Source: Deltaproteobacteria bacterium
GTDB lineage: Bacteria > Myxococcota > Myxococcia > SLRQ01
Assembly (NCBI GenBank): GCA_029210625.1
Contig: JARGFU010000018.1
Span: forward strand, 87,312 to 151,311
Reading direction: 5' to 3'
DNA length: 64,000 nucleotides
Position numbers and translations under genes: made by a program. Shown piece by piece: positions 25,601-35,924 of the stretch. Under the pieces are notes generated by a model, which made no database searches, was not told where the DNA came from, and saw only the letters and a program-made list of their open reading frames with translations. The stretch's first letter is position 1. Every line of letters starts with the position of its first letter.

Positions 25601-28316
25601 CGGCGTCGGCGTCGCCCTGCGCGGCGCAGCGGCCGGCCACGCAGGCGCCGCCGTAGGAGCCGCAGTCGCCGTCGACGGTGCAGGCGGGGGGCGCGTCAGC
25701 GACGCTCACGCAGAGGTCGCAGGCGTCACCCACGCCGTCGCCATCCGCGTCGGCCTGGTTGTCCTCGTTGGCGCCGTTGGCCACCGTCGGGCAGTTGTCG
25801 GTGTCGTTCGGCACGCCGTCCTCGTCGGAGTCGGTGTCCGGATCGCAGTCGTCGCCGATGCCGTCGTTGTCGGTGTCTTCCTGGCCGGCGTTGGCCGTCT
25901 GCGGGCAGTTGTCGGAGCCGGTGCAGGCCGAGCTCACGACGCCCGGATCGCAGATGCCGTCGCCGTCGTTGTCAGGATCGCAGGCGTCGCCGCGGCCGTC
26001 GCCGTCGGCGTCCGAGGGCTCGCTGCAGGTGCCGACGGTGTCGTCGAAGGGGTCGGCGATGCAGACGCCACCGGCGCCGGCGCACTCGGCCGCCCCGCCG
26101 TCCTCGGCCGCGGGGTCGCAGCCGAGCAGGGGATCCACGACCCAGACGCAGAGGTCGCAGGCGTCGCCGATGCCGTCGTAGTCGGTGTCGAGCTGATCGA
26201 CGTTGGCCGCGCCGGGGCAGTTGTCGCAGGCGTCGCCGAGGCCGTCGCCGTCGCTGTCGCGCTGGCTGCCGCAGAAGCCGACGAGGTTGCAGGTGCCGCC
26301 GGCGCCCACGCAGTCGGAGTCGTCCTCGCAGGAGGGGATGGCGTTCGGGATGCCCAGGCAGAGGTCGGAGGCGTCGTCGACGTTGTCGCCGTCCACGTCG
26401 TCGTCACAGGCGTCGCCCATGCCGTCGCCGTCGGAGTCGGCCTGGTCGGCGTTCTCGGCCGCGGGGCAGTTGTCGCAGGTGTCGCCCACGCCGTCGCCGT
26501 CGGCGTCCTCGGTGCCGTCCTGAGCGGCGTTGTAGGTCTCGTAGCAGAGGTCGCAGGCGTCGCCCGCGCCGTCGCCGTCGCTGTCGAGCTGGTCGGCGTT
26601 GGGGACCATCGGGCAGTTGTCGGTGCCCATGCAGTCGGGGTCGGTTTGGCCGACGTCGCAGTAGCCGTCGCCGTCGTCGTCCGCGGAGCAGGCGTCGCCG
26701 ACGAAGTCGAAGTTCAGGTCCTCCTGACCCGGGTTCGCCACGGCATCGCAGTTGTCGCAGACGTCACCCACGCCATCGCTGTCGCCGTCCTCCTGGCCGT
26801 CGTTGGCCAGGCCCGGGCAGTTGTCGCTGTCGTCGGCCACGCCGTCGTTGTCGTCGTCGAGATCGCAGGCGTCGCCGCCGCCACCCTCGACCAGCTCACC
26901 CTCGGGATCGTAGGAGTCGCCGTCGGTGTCGGCCTGAGAAGGATTCGGGACGTCCGGGCAGTTGTCGTAGGGCTTGGTCTCCAGGTCCTCGATGGCGCAG
27001 TGGATGTCGTCATCGGGGCACTGGGTGTAGCCGTCGTCGATCTCGTCGCCATCGCTGTCGATCGGGCAGCTCGGGGGCTCGATGCCGAAGACCCACGGGC
27101 AGGCGGCCGAGGCGTCGTCGTTGCAGGCGTCGCCCTTGCCGGCGCCGTCGGTGTTGGCCTGGTCGAAGTTGGCCACGTCCGGGCAGTTGTCGCAGGCGTC
27201 GCCGGCGCCGTCGTTGTCGCCGTCTTCCTGGCCCGGGTTGTAGTCGTCGGGGCAGTTGTCGTCCGGCAGGCCGTCGCCGTCGGTGTCGGCGTTGGCGTGG
27301 CCGTCGAAGTCGGTGTCGGTCACCTGGGTGTCGATGAGCAGCTCGACGTCGGCGGTGTCGTCGGAGGCCGTCAGCTCGAGGGGGGCGCCCATCACGAAGT
27401 CGGCCGCGCTCGGCGGACCGTTGACCGTGAAGTTCAGCGCGGCGCTGCGGCCCGCGTTGTCGCCGTCGTTGTCGGCGTAGGCGTAGAGGTAGACCGTGGA
27501 GCCCGGGGCGACGAAGACGCCCTTGAAGGTGCCGACCACGTCGCCGTCGTCGTTGAACTCGAAGTGCTCGGCGCTGGTGCCGGCGATCGGGAGCCGGGTC
27601 TTGTCCGAGTCGGGGTCGGCGTTGGCCAGGGGCTCGTCGATGACGAAGGGCGCGTCGTTCGTGTAGGCGCCGACGAGCACGCTGCCGATGATGGTGCCGG
27701 CCTGGGCGCCCATCTGCATCGTGTAGCCGCAGGCGATGTCCGCCATGTAGCGGTGGTGCACCATGTAGGTGACACCCTTCTCGAGCACCGCCGAGACGAT
27801 GATCGCGTCCTCGCCGTCGTTCGTGCCGATGATCTGCTGCAGGTCGATGACGTTGGAGTAGTCATCGGCGATGTCGGTGCCGCGAATGAACCAGAGGTTG
27901 TTCACGCCACCGGCGCAGGTGTGCTTGTAGTGGATCGTGATCGAGCCGGTCTCCGAGAGGGAGAAGGCGAAGCGATCGCGAAGATCGTCAGGGCCCATCT
28001 CGCCGGTCACGGTGATGGCCGGGGCGTCGGTCTCGATGACGCCGAGGTCCTGGTAGTCCGGGCCCGTGTAGCCCGGAGGCAGGGGGTAGCCGTTCGGCTC
28101 GACCTCGGGGATCGTGGGGCCGAGCTCGGCCTCCCCGGGGAGCAGGGGGTTCAGGGACGAGGCGATCCGGACCGTACCGGTGATCTCGGCGCCGAGCGGC
28201 GGAAGCTCGGGCTCGCAACCCGTCAGGGTGAGGAGCGGCAGGAGCGCAACGAGCGCCACCTTGCCAGCAAGAGAAATGATGAACGACGAATAGGAACGAT
28301 CCGTGGAATGCAACAC
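22620..28316 (-). CDS. Giant lipoprotein with about 30 thrombospondin type 3 repeats
   Basis: 1898 residues from the GTG at 28316, chosen because GGAGGGGAGG precedes it; the open frame reaches 28436. A signal peptide ends in [10 protein letters not shown], a clear lipobox. The N-terminal 300 residues contain EVEPNGYP and a beta-rich stretch resembling a pre-peptidase C-terminal domain. The centre is a chain of roughly 30 units of the form D-x-D-x-DG-x-GD-x-CDNCP-x-x-x-N-x-x-Q (thrombospondin type 3), which bind calcium. It is broken by short Cys-rich inserts ([18 protein letters not shown]) and one beta domain near the middle. Two repeated C-terminal beta domains ([18 protein letters not shown] and [18 protein letters not shown]) close it. 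It is probably an extended, calcium-stiffened surface protein that works with the adjacent receptor. Confidence 0.88.
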   Translation of the reverse strand: MLHSTDRSYSSFIISLAGKVALVALLPLLTLTGCEPELPPLGAEITGTVRIASSLNPLLPGEAELGPTIPEVEPNGYPLPPGYTGPDYQDLGVIETDAPAITVTGEMGPDDLRDRFAFSLSETGSITIHYKHTCAGGVNNLWFIRGTDIADDYSNVIDLQQIIGTNDGEDAIIVSAVLEKGVTYMVHHRYMADIACGYTMQMGAQAGTIIGSVLVGAYTNDAPFVIDEPLANADPDSDKTRLPIAGTSAEHFEFNDDGDVVGTFKGVFVAPGSTVYLYAYADNDGDNAGRSAALNFTVNGPPSAADFVMGAPLELTASDDTADVELLIDTQVTDTDFDGHANADTDGDGLPDDNCPDDYNPGQEDGDNDGAGDACDNCPDVANFDQANTDGAGKGDACNDDASAACPWVFGIEPPSCPIDSDGDEIDDGYTQCPDDDIHCAIEDLETKPYDNCPDVPNPSQADTDGDSYDPEGELVEGGGGDACDLDDDNDGVADDSDNCPGLANDGQEDGDSDGVGDVCDNCDAVANPGQEDLNFDFVGDACSADDDGDGYCDVGQTDPDCMGTDNCPMVPNADQLDSDGDGAGDACDLCYETYNAAQDGTEDADGDGVGDTCDNCPAAENADQADSDGDGMGDACDDDVDGDNVDDASDLCLGIPNAIPSCEDDSDCVGAGGTCNLVGFCGSQRDSDGDGLGDACDNCPGAANVDQLDTDYDGIGDACDLCVWVVDPLLGCDPAAEDGGAAECAGAGGVCIADPFDDTVGTCSEPSDADGDGRGDACDPDNDGDGICDPGVVSSACTGSDNCPQTANAGQEDTDNDGIGDDCDPDTDSDEDGVPNDTDNCPTVANGANEDNQADADGDGVGDACDLCVSVADAPPACTVDGDCGSYGGACVAGRCAAQGDADADGVGDMCDLCPGTADPAQLDTDADGVGNACDTDDDNDGIADAADGCPLAANTNQEDLDGDGTQDACDSCVGLYNPLQGDVDGDGLGNACDNCPLVANPTQTDSDGDFWGDACDLCPGAADAPVVCSDDSDCSGLGNVCVRGMCIGQADLDGDLEGDACDTDTDGDTIDDSVDNCPRTVNTDQADLDTDGEGDACDSDWDGDGVDNGTDTCPVLANPDNTLTPYAEMEDPAALGTNEDTANAENLGTVAYGDALTVTGQNTDAAGETADFFYFTPAADLVGQAVRVHVTAADGYWLLPGGGWPSDLNVTIAGMSIIDNTGQSDVLFEGVIADTNPVEITAIRDPGLVPGDINYTLTIKSGGQVDTDLDGLGDACDLCVDVADSSNLDTDADGVGDACDNCIVVANANQEDLDTNGIGDVCEVAGTELDQDNDGVCSPGQTDPFCLGDDDNCPDLANADQHDDDADGVGDACDGNGDADTILDVNDNCPLVDNETQDDTDADGVGDACDNCPGVMSTDLTDTDSDGVGDVCDNCILVANGANEDNQLDTDGDGVGDLCIGTDDDNDTVDNTTDNCVDVVNPDQHDTDGNGDGDACNDPALDTDGDLIVDTLDNCVDDANTSQADLDGDTVGDACDPDMDDDGVCNPNPVAFGQNCYGIDNCPSVPNPDQLDSDGDGTGDACSASGPFVLPENEPNDLTASAQGLGLLFPKVPVLVSGNIAGGADWWPSIFLGSYPADVDFFRITAAEAGKLTVTVDWIDPGSDFDMIVFDAGGPRVEGGGAAGVIDGFAGGTGDKPERLSGGWHDLDFDGNPEIDFTSLNVQRGETVVIAVMNYAGPGGDYILGLGLDQGDMGANDDYAMAQDMGPLPPEVPINIAGDIAIAADACDWFPNVWTGAPLSDDADFYSFVPTVDGTLEGFLGFGDAGEDLDLVIFEAGGPRIEGGGAAGVLSWDAATGAQPEYFGGVPVSAGTRYTVGVFQCVGASAYDFNLTLTAN
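23560..27300 (-). repeat. Tandem thrombospondin type 3 repeat-coding region
   Basis: On the plus strand the repeats appear as recurring blocks such as GCAGTTGTCGCAGGCGTC and CCGTCGCCGTCGGTGTCG. The unit is about 36-120 bases, irregular in length, and holds its Asp codons (read as GTC/GTC on this strand) very well. A non-repeat beta domain interrupts it at about 24530-24960. The repetition makes recombination and assembly errors likely here, and it generates many long false open frames on the plus strand. Confidence 0.85.
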
Positions 28317-28452
28317 GGCCTCCCCTCCGATTTCGCGTGTGAATCGACGAATCGTCCCGGAATGGGGCGATCCTTTCAAAAATGTCCGGGGGAACCTGAA
28401 CCCTTTCCCCCTGAGCGTCAAGGGGCGAACGCGCACTAATTTCGCGCTTTGG

Positions 28453-30558
28453 TCAGACCTCTCCCACGCCTTGCACCCGGGGTCGCGCCTGGAAGGGATC
28501 GACCAGCCTCCGGGCCCACTCGTAGTCCTCGAAGGCCACCGAGAGGCCGACGAAACAGAAGACCGAGCCGATTCCGTAGAGCACGAGGGCCTTGCCCCAC
28601 TCGAGGGGGAAGAACCAGAACATGAAGAAGTAGATGATCATCGACAGGATGATCATCGCCCACCCCATGACCTTCGCCGCGGGCCGCTCGTGGGCGCCCA
28701 CCTGGTCGGCCTCCCGCTGCCTCGCCACGTCGAGGCCCATCAGGTACATGCCCTTGAGCCGCTCGTCGAAGACCTCCTCCCAGCTCTCCAGGGGCCGGTA
28801 GGCGGGCATCACCCGGGTGCCGTGCTCCTCGGCCAGGGCCGCCAGGCGCCCGGGCTCTCCGTAGACCCTGGTCTCGTCGGCGTACGGCTTCACCTCGAGC
28901 CCCTCCTCGAGCTTCGTGCCCCGGGGGACCAGGACGTAGGGGCGGTCGAAGCCGTGCCGCTGCACGTAGGCGGTGGTCTGCTGAGTGGTGAAGAAGCGCT
29001 CGAGGTGCTCCGGGCGCTGGGGGGCGAAGCGCGAGTTCACGAGCCAGAAGATGATCAGGCCGATGGGATAGGTGAAGAACTGGGACTCGAACCAGTCCGG
29101 GAAGGCCGCCTTGAACGCCGGCCAGATCATCCACTCGTACTGCCCGCGGAAGCCCGTCGCGAGGATGACGTAGACGAGGGCCAGGAAGGCCGCGACCAGC
29201 GCCCCGGAGAGCGCCCCCTGCCAGGTGGCCCGCTTCACCAGGAAGGCGCCGAAGACCAGGATGAAGCTCATCGGCCCGACGAACTCCGAGACGGCGATCT
29301 GGAGGAACCAGATGCTGTCGGGCAGGACGAAGGAGGCCGAGATCGCGGTGACCACGAGGATGAGGAGGATCACCCGGCTGGCCCGCACCATCTGCCGGTC
29401 ATCGGCCGCCGGGTTGATCCAGAGCTGGTAGAGGCCCCGGACCCAGTCCGTCATCTTCGCCATCAGGTAGGAGTCGAGGGTGCCCATCACCGCCGCCAGC
29501 AGGGCGATGAGGAGCAGGGAGGAGGCGAGCATCGGGAAGCCCGGATGCTCGGCCAGGCGCCGCAAGGTCCCGGTGAAGAGATCGTCGCCGGGGATGTCCG
29601 GGGCGAAGGCCTTGAAGGAGAGCCCGGTGATGTTCACGAAGAGGCCGTAGGGCACCGTCGTGAGGATGAGCGCCAGGATCGGCCCCTGCCGGGCGACCTT
29701 CTCGGTGGTCGCCGCCATGTAGCGTGAGCCGTAGAACTGGCTCGGGATCATGATCAGCAGGACGTTCAGGAGGAACTGCGAGGCCATGAAGGAGTAGGTG
29801 TACTCGGAGGAGGGGGCGGTCGGCCCCAGGACCTGCTCGTACTCCAGGAAGGCGTGCTGGTCGGTGCTGTCGAAGTAGCCCACGATCACGTCCCAGCCGG
29901 CGGACCAGGAGCCCTCCCCCAGGATGTAGAAGATGGCGATGGTGGGGACGATCATCGCCGCCCAGGTCAGGATGCCCTGCAGCATGTCGGTGACCACCGC
30001 CGCCTTGAAGCCACCGAAGGCGAGATAGGCGGCGATGGTGAGCAGGACCGCGATGGCGCCGATGGCCAGCGGGTCGATGCCCCACTGCTCGACCTCCTTG
30101 ATCACCGGGAACATGTCGGTGAAGGTCAGACCCGCGCCCTTGAGCATGGAGGCGAAGGCGAAGGGCACGCCCACGAGCATGAAGAGGACGTAGGCCAGCA
30201 GGGTCTTCGGCCCGAAGCGGAACGCGATCGAGTCGAGGAAGGAGATGATGCCGCTGGTGCGCATCTTGCGCACGAAGAGCATCGTCATGATCGGGGTGCC
30301 GACGCACCAGAACCACTCGTACCAGAGGTCGATGACGCCGCCGGTGGCGATCATCCCCACGGTGCCGATGTAGGCGAGCGTCCCGACGCCGGTGGCGAAG
30401 ACGCTCATGATGATCCATGGCAGCGTCACGCTCCGGCCGGCGAGGAGGAAGCCGCTGGCGGAGTCCGACTGACCCCCCCGCTCCGAGAGGATGCCCAGCC
30501 AGACCATGAAGGCCAGGTAGACGGCGAGGGTGATCAGGTTGAGAAGGCCCCAGCTCAT
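28453..30558 (-). CDS. Sodium:solute symporter (SSS) family transporter
   Basis: A 701-residue membrane protein with AAGGAGA eight bases before the ATG. The N-terminal core (residues 1-500) has about thirteen helices and SSS features: [17 protein letters not shown] near residue 38, and [18 protein letters not shown] near residue 175. The C-terminal 170 residues hold a soluble stretch ([20 protein letters not shown]), then two further helices close to the end ([19 protein letters not shown]), which is longer than most family members. It carries a small solute (sugar, amino acid, organic acid or similar) with Na+ into the cell; the substrate is not visible. It lies 129 bases downstream of the ArsR-ArsM gene on the same strand but need not be part of the arsenic group. 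Confidence 0.88.
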   Translation of the reverse strand: MSWGLLNLITLAVYLAFMVWLGILSERGGQSDSASGFLLAGRSVTLPWIIMSVFATGVGTLAYIGTVGMIATGGVIDLWYEWFWCVGTPIMTMLFVRKMRTSGIISFLDSIAFRFGPKTLLAYVLFMLVGVPFAFASMLKGAGLTFTDMFPVIKEVEQWGIDPLAIGAIAVLLTIAAYLAFGGFKAAVVTDMLQGILTWAAMIVPTIAIFYILGEGSWSAGWDVIVGYFDSTDQHAFLEYEQVLGPTAPSSEYTYSFMASQFLLNVLLIMIPSQFYGSRYMAATTEKVARQGPILALILTTVPYGLFVNITGLSFKAFAPDIPGDDLFTGTLRRLAEHPGFPMLASSLLLIALLAAVMGTLDSYLMAKMTDWVRGLYQLWINPAADDRQMVRASRVILLILVVTAISASFVLPDSIWFLQIAVSEFVGPMSFILVFGAFLVKRATWQGALSGALVAAFLALVYVILATGFRGQYEWMIWPAFKAAFPDWFESQFFTYPIGLIIFWLVNSRFAPQRPEHLERFFTTQQTTAYVQRHGFDRPYVLVPRGTKLEEGLEVKPYADETRVYGEPGRLAALAEEHGTRVMPAYRPLESWEEVFDERLKGMYLMGLDVARQREADQVGAHERPAAKVMGWAMIILSMIIYFFMFWFFPLEWGKALVLYGIGSVFCFVGLSVAFEDYEWARRLVDPFQARPRVQGVGEV

Positions 30559-30687
30559 GTTTCGTCTCCTTGTCCTCGCGCGCCCGCTCCAGGGTGCGAG
30601 GGCCGGGGACCATGCCGGGGCCCGGGTTGCCCGGTCAAGGTCGGTGACCCGACCGGGCTCCCCTGCATCCTTCTACTCGAAGGGTGC

Positions 30688-31974
30688 TCAGGCGGGGCGG
30701 CGGCCCACGAAGCGCAGGCTCTCCACCTTCGCCTCCTCGGCCGCCTTCTGCAGATCGGCCGGGTCGAGGCCAGCGGAGACGAAGTCGCCGGCCACCATCG
30801 CCACGATCTGCTCGGGCTCGTAGCGCATCCGGTCGGCGACCTCGACCTCGAGGCCGGCCTCCCGCAGACCCGCCAGGTACTCCTCCTCGCTCACGGCGCC
30901 GGAGACGCAGGAGGCGTAGGCCACGTCGGAGGCCCGCACCGTCTCCGGCAGCCCCTCGACGACGATGTCCGAGATCGAGAAGCGCCCACCGGGCTTCAGG
31001 ATCCGGGCGATCTCCCGGTAGACCGCCGGCTTGTCCGGCGAGAGGTTGATCACGCAGTTCGAGATCACCCAGTCCACCGAGCCGGCCTCCACCGGGAGGT
31101 CCTCGATCATGCCCTTGCGGACCTCGACGATCCCCTCCCGGCCCTCGCGGGCGATGTTCTCCCGGGCCGCCGCGATCATCGCGTCGGTCATGTCGATGCC
31201 GATGACCCGGCCGCCCTCCCCCACCCGATCGGCGGCGATGAGGAGGTCGAGGCCAGCGCCGGAGCCGAGGTCCACCACCGTCTGGCCGGGCTCGACCCCG
31301 TCGAAGGCCAGCGGGTTGCCGCAGCCGAAGGAGGTCGCCGCCGCGTCGGCGTGGCGGTCGGCGTCCTCGCCGTAGCCCACGATCTGGGCGGCGGAGGCCC
31401 CGGGGGCGGCCGTCACCTCGGCCTTCGCGTCGCCCCCACAGCAGCCGGTCGAGGGGGCCTGGACCGTGAGGACCTTGCGCTCGGGCACCGGCTGGCAGCA
31501 GCCCGTCTTCCCCTCCTTGGCGCGCTGGAGGGCCTCGGTGTAGGCGCTCTTCACGAACTCGTGGACGTTCTCGCTCATCGTCGCTTCTCCTTCGTCGGAT
31601 GCTTGGTTCGGGGTGGGCTCACAGCAGCCCGGGATTCGCAGACAGGCCTCGATGGCGTCGGCGGTCTCCCGCAGGACGCTCACGAGGCGGTGGTGATCGA
31701 GCTGGTACTGGACCTCTCTCCCCTGGCGCCGGGCGGCCACCACCCCGGCGGCCTTGAGCTGGGAGAGGTGGCGGGAGACGCCGGAGAGGTGGACCTCGCA
31801 GCAGTCGGAGGCCTCGGTGACGGTGAGGGGACGCCCGGCCACCGCCAGGCGGATCACCAGCTCCAGCCGGCGGGGATCGCAGAGGGCGCGGAAGAGCCCG
31901 GGAGAGAGGGTGCCCTCCAGCGCCTGCCGGCAGCTGGTCCGGTCCGGACTCGGGCTGGCTTCGGTCTCGCTCAT
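30688..31974 (-). CDS. arsM: ArsR-ArsM fusion: arsenic-responsive repressor joined to arsenite methyltransferase
   Basis: One uninterrupted frame of 428 residues. Residues 1-125 are an ArsR-type winged helix: LFRALCDPRRLELVIRL, then TVTEASDCCEVHLSGVSRHL, with candidate As(III) thiols Cys58/Cys59 and Cys111/117/118. Residues 133-428 are ArsM: the SAM fold VVDLGSGAGLDLLIAA and the three As-binding Cys of the family, in FGCGNP (Cys218), ISNCVIN (Cys307) and YASCVSG (Cys356). Extra Cys pairs (TGCC) precede the fold. ArsM methylates As(III) to volatile or less toxic species. At the junction, AAGGAG and ATG (31578) could start a separate ArsM inside the frame, so the locus may make a fusion, a free enzyme, or both. 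A promoter with an operator-like dyad lies upstream. Confidence 0.88.
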   Translation of the reverse strand: MSETEASPSPDRTSCRQALEGTLSPGLFRALCDPRRLELVIRLAVAGRPLTVTEASDCCEVHLSGVSRHLSQLKAAGVVAARRQGREVQYQLDHHRLVSVLRETADAIEACLRIPGCCEPTPNQASDEGEATMSENVHEFVKSAYTEALQRAKEGKTGCCQPVPERKVLTVQAPSTGCCGGDAKAEVTAAPGASAAQIVGYGEDADRHADAAATSFGCGNPLAFDGVEPGQTVVDLGSGAGLDLLIAADRVGEGGRVIGIDMTDAMIAAARENIAREGREGIVEVRKGMIEDLPVEAGSVDWVISNCVINLSPDKPAVYREIARILKPGGRFSISDIVVEGLPETVRASDVAYASCVSGAVSEEEYLAGLREAGLEVEVADRMRYEPEQIVAMVAGDFVSAGLDPADLQKAAEEAKVESLRFVGRRPA

Positions 31975-31981
31975 GAATTGC

Positions 31982-32009
31982 AAGATAGCGCAAATATGCA
32001 CATATGCAA
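31982..32009 (-). promoter_or_regulatory. Promoter and ArsR-type operator of the arsR-arsM gene
   Basis: On the minus strand TTGCAT (32009-32004) and TATCTT (31987-31982) are 16 bases apart. The -10 hexamer is seven bases from the ATG and there is no ribosome binding site, so the mRNA would be leaderless. Between the hexamers lies ATATGTGCATAT (31994-32005), a dyad with ATATG/CATAT arms, a fitting place for the repressor encoded by the same gene. Confidence 0.6.
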
Positions 32010-32051
32010 CCCGGGAGATCGAGATCGCCAGGATCGGGCTTCTCTGGCCCG

Positions 32052-32594
32052 CTACACCAACATCTGGCCTTCGAGCCGCCGGGCGGTCTCGGCCCCGGCC
32101 AGCTCCTCGACCAGGGCGAGGGCGAACTCCATCGCCGTCCCCGGGCCCCGGCTGGTGAGCACCGAGCCGTCCCGCACCACCCGCTCCGCGCTGGGGCTGG
32201 CCCCGAGGAGGCCCTCCTCGAAGCCCGGGTAGCAGGTCGCTTGCTTGCCTTCCAGCAGCCCGGCGGCCCCCAGGGCGATGGGAGCGGCGCAGATCGCCCC
32301 GATCCGGCCGCCGCGGGAGGCCTGGGCGCCGAGGAAGGCCCGCAGGGGCTCGCTGTCGCGGAGGGTGGCCGCGTTGGGCATCCCGCCCGGCAGGACGACG
32401 AGGTCCCAGGGGACCTCCGGGGCCTCGGCGAGCACCCCGTCGGCCTCGAGGGGGATCCGGTGCGCCCCCATCACCCGGCGCCCGGTGAGGCCCAGCACGG
32501 TCACCTCGATCCCGGCCCGGCGCAGCACGTCCACGATCGTGACCGCCTCGATCTCCTCGAAGCCGTCGGCCATCACCATGCAGACCTTCGCCAT
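32052..32594 (-). CDS. DJ-1/PfpI family protein
   Basis: 180 residues of class I glutamine-amidotransferase-like fold, DJ-1 branch. The nucleophile-elbow Cys is in GAICAAPIAL (Cys102), with the conserved Glu in DGFEEIEA (residue 13 or 14) and GG in LPGGMPNA. AAGGAGA precedes the ATG. Family members act as glyoxalase-type or deglycase-type stress proteins or chaperones; activity varies and cannot be deduced here. It stands between arsM and the MaoC-like gene on the same strand, 26 bases after the latter, so it may be co-expressed with the arsenic genes under oxidative or thiol stress. Confidence 0.88.
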   Translation of the reverse strand: MAKVCMVMADGFEEIEAVTIVDVLRRAGIEVTVLGLTGRRVMGAHRIPLEADGVLAEAPEVPWDLVVLPGGMPNAATLRDSEPLRAFLGAQASRGGRIGAICAAPIALGAAGLLEGKQATCYPGFEEGLLGASPSAERVVRDGSVLTSRGPGTAMEFALALVEELAGAETARRLEGQMLV

Positions 32595-32620
32595 CGCGTG
32601 TCTCCTTTCCGGGTCTCTCT

Positions 32621-33514
32621 TCAGGCCGCCTCGAAGCGGCCGTCCAGGAAGGGCGCCTCCCCCACCTCGTCGGCGACCAGGAGGCGGTCCCCGTCCAGGA
32701 AGACCGCCACCTCCCGCGGGAGGGCGAGGGGCTTGGTGAAGCGCATCTCCAGGTGCTTGAGCCGCGCGGGGTTGCCGTCGAGCTCGGAGCGGACGAGGTC
32801 CGCCGCCGCCTTCGCGCAGGAGCCGAAGCCGTGGAGGATCACGGAGCGGAAGCCCGAGAGCTTCGCGTAGGGTCCGACCCAGTGCACCGGGTTGAAGTCG
32901 CCGGTGAGGCAGGCGAACTCGAGGCCCGCCCGGCGGGACAGGCGCCAGCGGGCGAGCTCCCGGGCGCCCTCGGGGACGAGCTCCTCGGCCTTGCGCTTCT
33001 TGAGGCCGCCGCCGCGCCGCAGCGGCACGATGGCCTGCAGCTCCGACTCCAGGAGCAGGTCGCCACTCGCGTCGCGGGTCTCGAGGCCCACCCGCGCCAG
33101 CACCCGCCGCTCGGTCTCGTCCACCCCGCGCAGCTGGGCCGAGAGGGAGAGGGGCTCGCCCCGGGGCACGGGGGCGTGGATCGTCAGGGCGCAGCCAGCG
33201 TTGAGCACCCGGGTCAGGGGGAAGGGCAGGCCCTCGAGGGCCCGCGCCATCAGCGGCATCCCCCACTGGGGGAAGAGGGTCGGCGGCACGGCGCTGCGCC
33301 AGATCGCCGGGTCCTCACCGGCCCAGGCGATGAAGTCGTCGACGAGGCGATCGGAGCGCGGCGGGACCGTGGCGCGGAGCACGGGCGGCTCGCCCGGCGC
33401 CCCCCCGCCGGCGCCGCGGCCGCGCAAGCGCTCGAGGGCGGTGAGGCCCAGCGTGCGTCCGAAGGAAGCGAGGACCGGCCCCTGGGCCGGGAGATGCCGC
33501 CAGTAGGTCGCCAT
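32621..33514 (-). CDS. MaoC-like hotdog-fold dehydratase/hydratase
   Basis: 297 residues in two hotdog halves. The C-terminal half has the hydratase-2 style motif FACLTGDFNPVHWVGPYA near residues 200-217 (Asp and His of the catalytic pair) followed by GFRSVILHGFG. The N-terminal half (residues 60-160) is a second, degenerate hotdog. The protein resembles the acyl-CoA hydratase/dehydratase (MaoC) domain family acting on acyl thioesters. It is unexpected among arsenic genes; it lies 28 bases after arsC and before the DJ-1 gene on the same strand, so it is probably in the same transcript. Its role there is unknown. GGGGG immediately precedes the ATG, a weak ribosome binding site. Confidence 0.78.
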   Translation of the reverse strand: MATYWRHLPAQGPVLASFGRTLGLTALERLRGRGAGGGAPGEPPVLRATVPPRSDRLVDDFIAWAGEDPAIWRSAVPPTLFPQWGMPLMARALEGLPFPLTRVLNAGCALTIHAPVPRGEPLSLSAQLRGVDETERRVLARVGLETRDASGDLLLESELQAIVPLRRGGGLKKRKAEELVPEGARELARWRLSRRAGLEFACLTGDFNPVHWVGPYAKLSGFRSVILHGFGSCAKAAADLVRSELDGNPARLKHLEMRFTKPLALPREVAVFLDGDRLLVADEVGEAPFLDGRFEAA

Positions 33515-33542
33515 GGCCCCCTGCCTAGCAGATGGAGAGGCC

Positions 33543-33958
<416 letters not shown>

Positions 33959-33962
<4 letters not shown>

Positions 33963-35020
33963 GCCGGGGTGCCCTCCAGCCCGTAGAGCCGGCGGCGAAG
34001 CCAGAACGCCACCGAGACCAGCCCGATCATCACCGGCACCTCGACCAGCGGGCCGATCACCGCGGCGAAGGCCGCGCCGTGCGCCAGGCCGAAGGTGGCC
34101 ACCGCCACCGCGATCGCCAGCTCGAAGTTGTTCGACGCCGCGGTGAAGGAGAGCGTCGCCGCCTTCGGATAGTCCGCCCCCGCCGCCTTCGAGAGGAGGA
34201 AGGACACGAGGAACATCACCACGAAGTAGATCAGCAGCGGCAGCGCGATGCGCAGGACGTCGAGCGGCAGCGCCACGATGGTCTCACCCTTGAGCGAGAA
34301 CATCACCACGATGGTGAAGAGGAGCGCGATGAGGGTCAGCGGCCCGATGCGCGGCGCGAAGCGGGTCTCGTACCACTCGCGCCCCTTCGCCCTCAGCAGC
34401 AGCACCCGGGTGAGCAAGCCCGCCCCGAAGGGGATGCCCAGGTAGATGGCGACGCTGGTGGCGATCTCGCCGAGGGTGATCTCCACCACTACCGAGTGCA
34501 GCCCCAGGGTCCGGGGCAGCCAGGTGACGAAGAACCAGGCGTAGACCGAGAAGAAGAGGATCTGGAAGATCGAGTTGAAGGCCACCAGCCCCGCGGCGTA
34601 CTCGCGGTCCCCCGCGGCGAGGTCGTTCCAGACGATCACCATGGCGATGCAGCGGGCCAGGCCGATGATGATCAGCCCGACCATGTATTCGGGGTAGTCG
34701 CGCAGGAAGAGGATCGCCAGGGCGAACATCAGGACCGGCCCGATGATCCAGTTCTGGATCAGCGAGAGGAGGAGGACCCTCCAGCTGCGGAAGACGCGCC
34801 CCATCTCCTCGTAGCGGACCTTCGCCAGGGGCGGGTACATCATCACGATCAGACCCACCGCGATCGGGATCGAGGTGGTGCCCCAGGAGGCGCGCTCCAG
34901 CAGGGTGTTGAAGCCCGGCAGGGCCCAGCCCAGGAAGACGCCGAGCCCCATGGCCAGGAAGATCCAGAGGGTCAGCCCCCGGTCCAGGAAGGAAAGCCGC
35001 TTCGTCTTCATCAGGACCAT
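33959..35020 (-). CDS. acr3: Acr3-type arsenite efflux permease
   Basis: 353 residues from the ATG at 35020 ([11 protein letters not shown]; the ATG at 35011 is equally possible and neither has a clear ribosome binding site). About ten membrane helices. Family motifs are [18 protein letters not shown] (with the essential Cys), and [17 protein letters not shown]. The helix-break pattern [20 protein letters not shown] also matches Acr3. The protein expels As(III) from the cytoplasm using the proton gradient. It is the first gene of the arsenic run: acr3, arsC, MaoC-like, DJ-1, all on the minus strand, with arsR-arsM read from its own promoter further down. Confidence 0.95.
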
Positions 35021-35166
35021 AGGGCTAGGTCCACTGCCCCGTGAAGGCAATGGGCTGCGCTTGTTCGCCCCCTCCCCTTCTCAGCGGAAGCGGGAATGCC
35101 GATACTTCTCCTTGCCGGGCGGTGTCACCGTCCGGGAACCGTTTTCGCGAAAGCCCGGAGGGTACC

Positions 35167-35841
35167 TTGAGCCTGCGCACCACCGACTTCCTCGCCGCCG
35201 CGCTGCTGCTGACCGTCGCCTGCGTCGACAACCCCGGCGGCGGTGACGGTGGAGCGGGCGACGAATACGGGCTCTGCCCGGCGCCGGTGAGCGCCTCCAC
35301 CGACGCAGGCCTGGGCGACGACGGCGGCTCTCCGGACGTGCTGCCCGCCGACGCCGGCTCGCCCGTCCCCGAGGGCGTCACCTGCGATCCCGCGACCGGC
35401 CTCTTCTGGCAGACCACCCCCTCCTCCCTGGCGGTGACCCAGGACGAGGCGCGGATCCACTGCGAGGACCTCACCCTCGCCGGGATCACGAGCTGGCGCC
35501 TGCCGACCATCACCGAGCTGCGCACCCTGGTGGCGAACTGCGAGGCCACCCGGACCGGCGGCGACTGCAAGGTCAGCGACCCCGACTGCCTCACCCCCTC
35601 GATCTGCTTCGACCTGACCTGCGCCGGCTGCGGCGCCGGCGAGGGCCCGGGCGCCGGCGGCTGCTACCTCGACCCGCGGCTGGTGCCCGCCCTCGAGGGC
35701 GAGTGCTCGGCCTACTGGACGACCTCCCTCCAGGACGGCCTCGGGTCGGCCTCGTTCTTCTGGCTCGACTTCTGGGACGCCAAGATCGACCGGGTGAGCG
35801 ACGTCCAGGGCGCCCTGGCCCGCTGCGTCCACCAGCCCTAG
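35167..35841 (+). CDS. DUF1566 (Lcl C-terminal-like) lipoprotein
   Basis: 224 residues from a TTG start at 35167, preferred because GGAGG lies five bases before it; the frame is open to 35041. The signal peptide ends in LLLTVAC, a lipobox. An Asp/Gly-rich linker leads to a DUF1566 domain: TGLFWQTTPS, ITSWRLPTITELRTLV, then SAYWTT and LARCVHQP at the end. Several Cys pairs sit in the middle (CKVSDPDC, CFDLTCAGC). DUF1566 is a C-type-lectin-like fold found in secreted proteins of Myxococcota and others, often surface-bound; the ligand is unknown. A TTTCGCGAAA dyad lies 15 bases upstream of the start. It diverges from acr3. Confidence 0.8.
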   Translation: MSLRTTDFLAAALLLTVACVDNPGGGDGGAGDEYGLCPAPVSASTDAGLGDDGGSPDVLPADAGSPVPEGVTCDPATGLFWQTTPSSLAVTQDEARIHCEDLTLAGITSWRLPTITELRTLVANCEATRTGGDCKVSDPDCLTPSICFDLTCAGCGAGEGPGAGGCYLDPRLVPALEGECSAYWTTSLQDGLGSASFFWLDFWDAKIDRVSDVQGALARCVHQP

Positions 35842-35888
35842 GCCGCGCGGCGGCGGCGGCTTTCCGTCTCCGGGGCCGGTCCGTCCTC

Positions 35889-35917
35889 TGGACTATTGTG
35901 TAGTACAACTGTATATC
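35889..35917 (+). promoter_or_regulatory. Promoter and probable GntR operator
   Basis: TGGACT (35889-35894) and TATATC (35912-35917) are 17 bases apart, each with four of six consensus bases. Between them TTGT-N5-ACAA (35896-35908) with an inner TGTAGTACA dyad is a likely site for the GntR protein encoded next. The -10 hexamer ends seven bases before the ATG at 35925 with no ribosome binding site, so a leaderless transcript is expected. Confidence 0.55.
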
Positions 35918-35924
35918 GGTCCGG

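Noticed and set aside
23196..28439. Long open frames on the plus strand opposite the thrombospondin-3 gene (up to 1231 codons)
   Set aside because: They are mirror frames of the Asp-rich repeats; the protein is Val/Gly/Ala-rich without any domain, start site or codon logic, and the minus-strand lipoprotein is clearly real.
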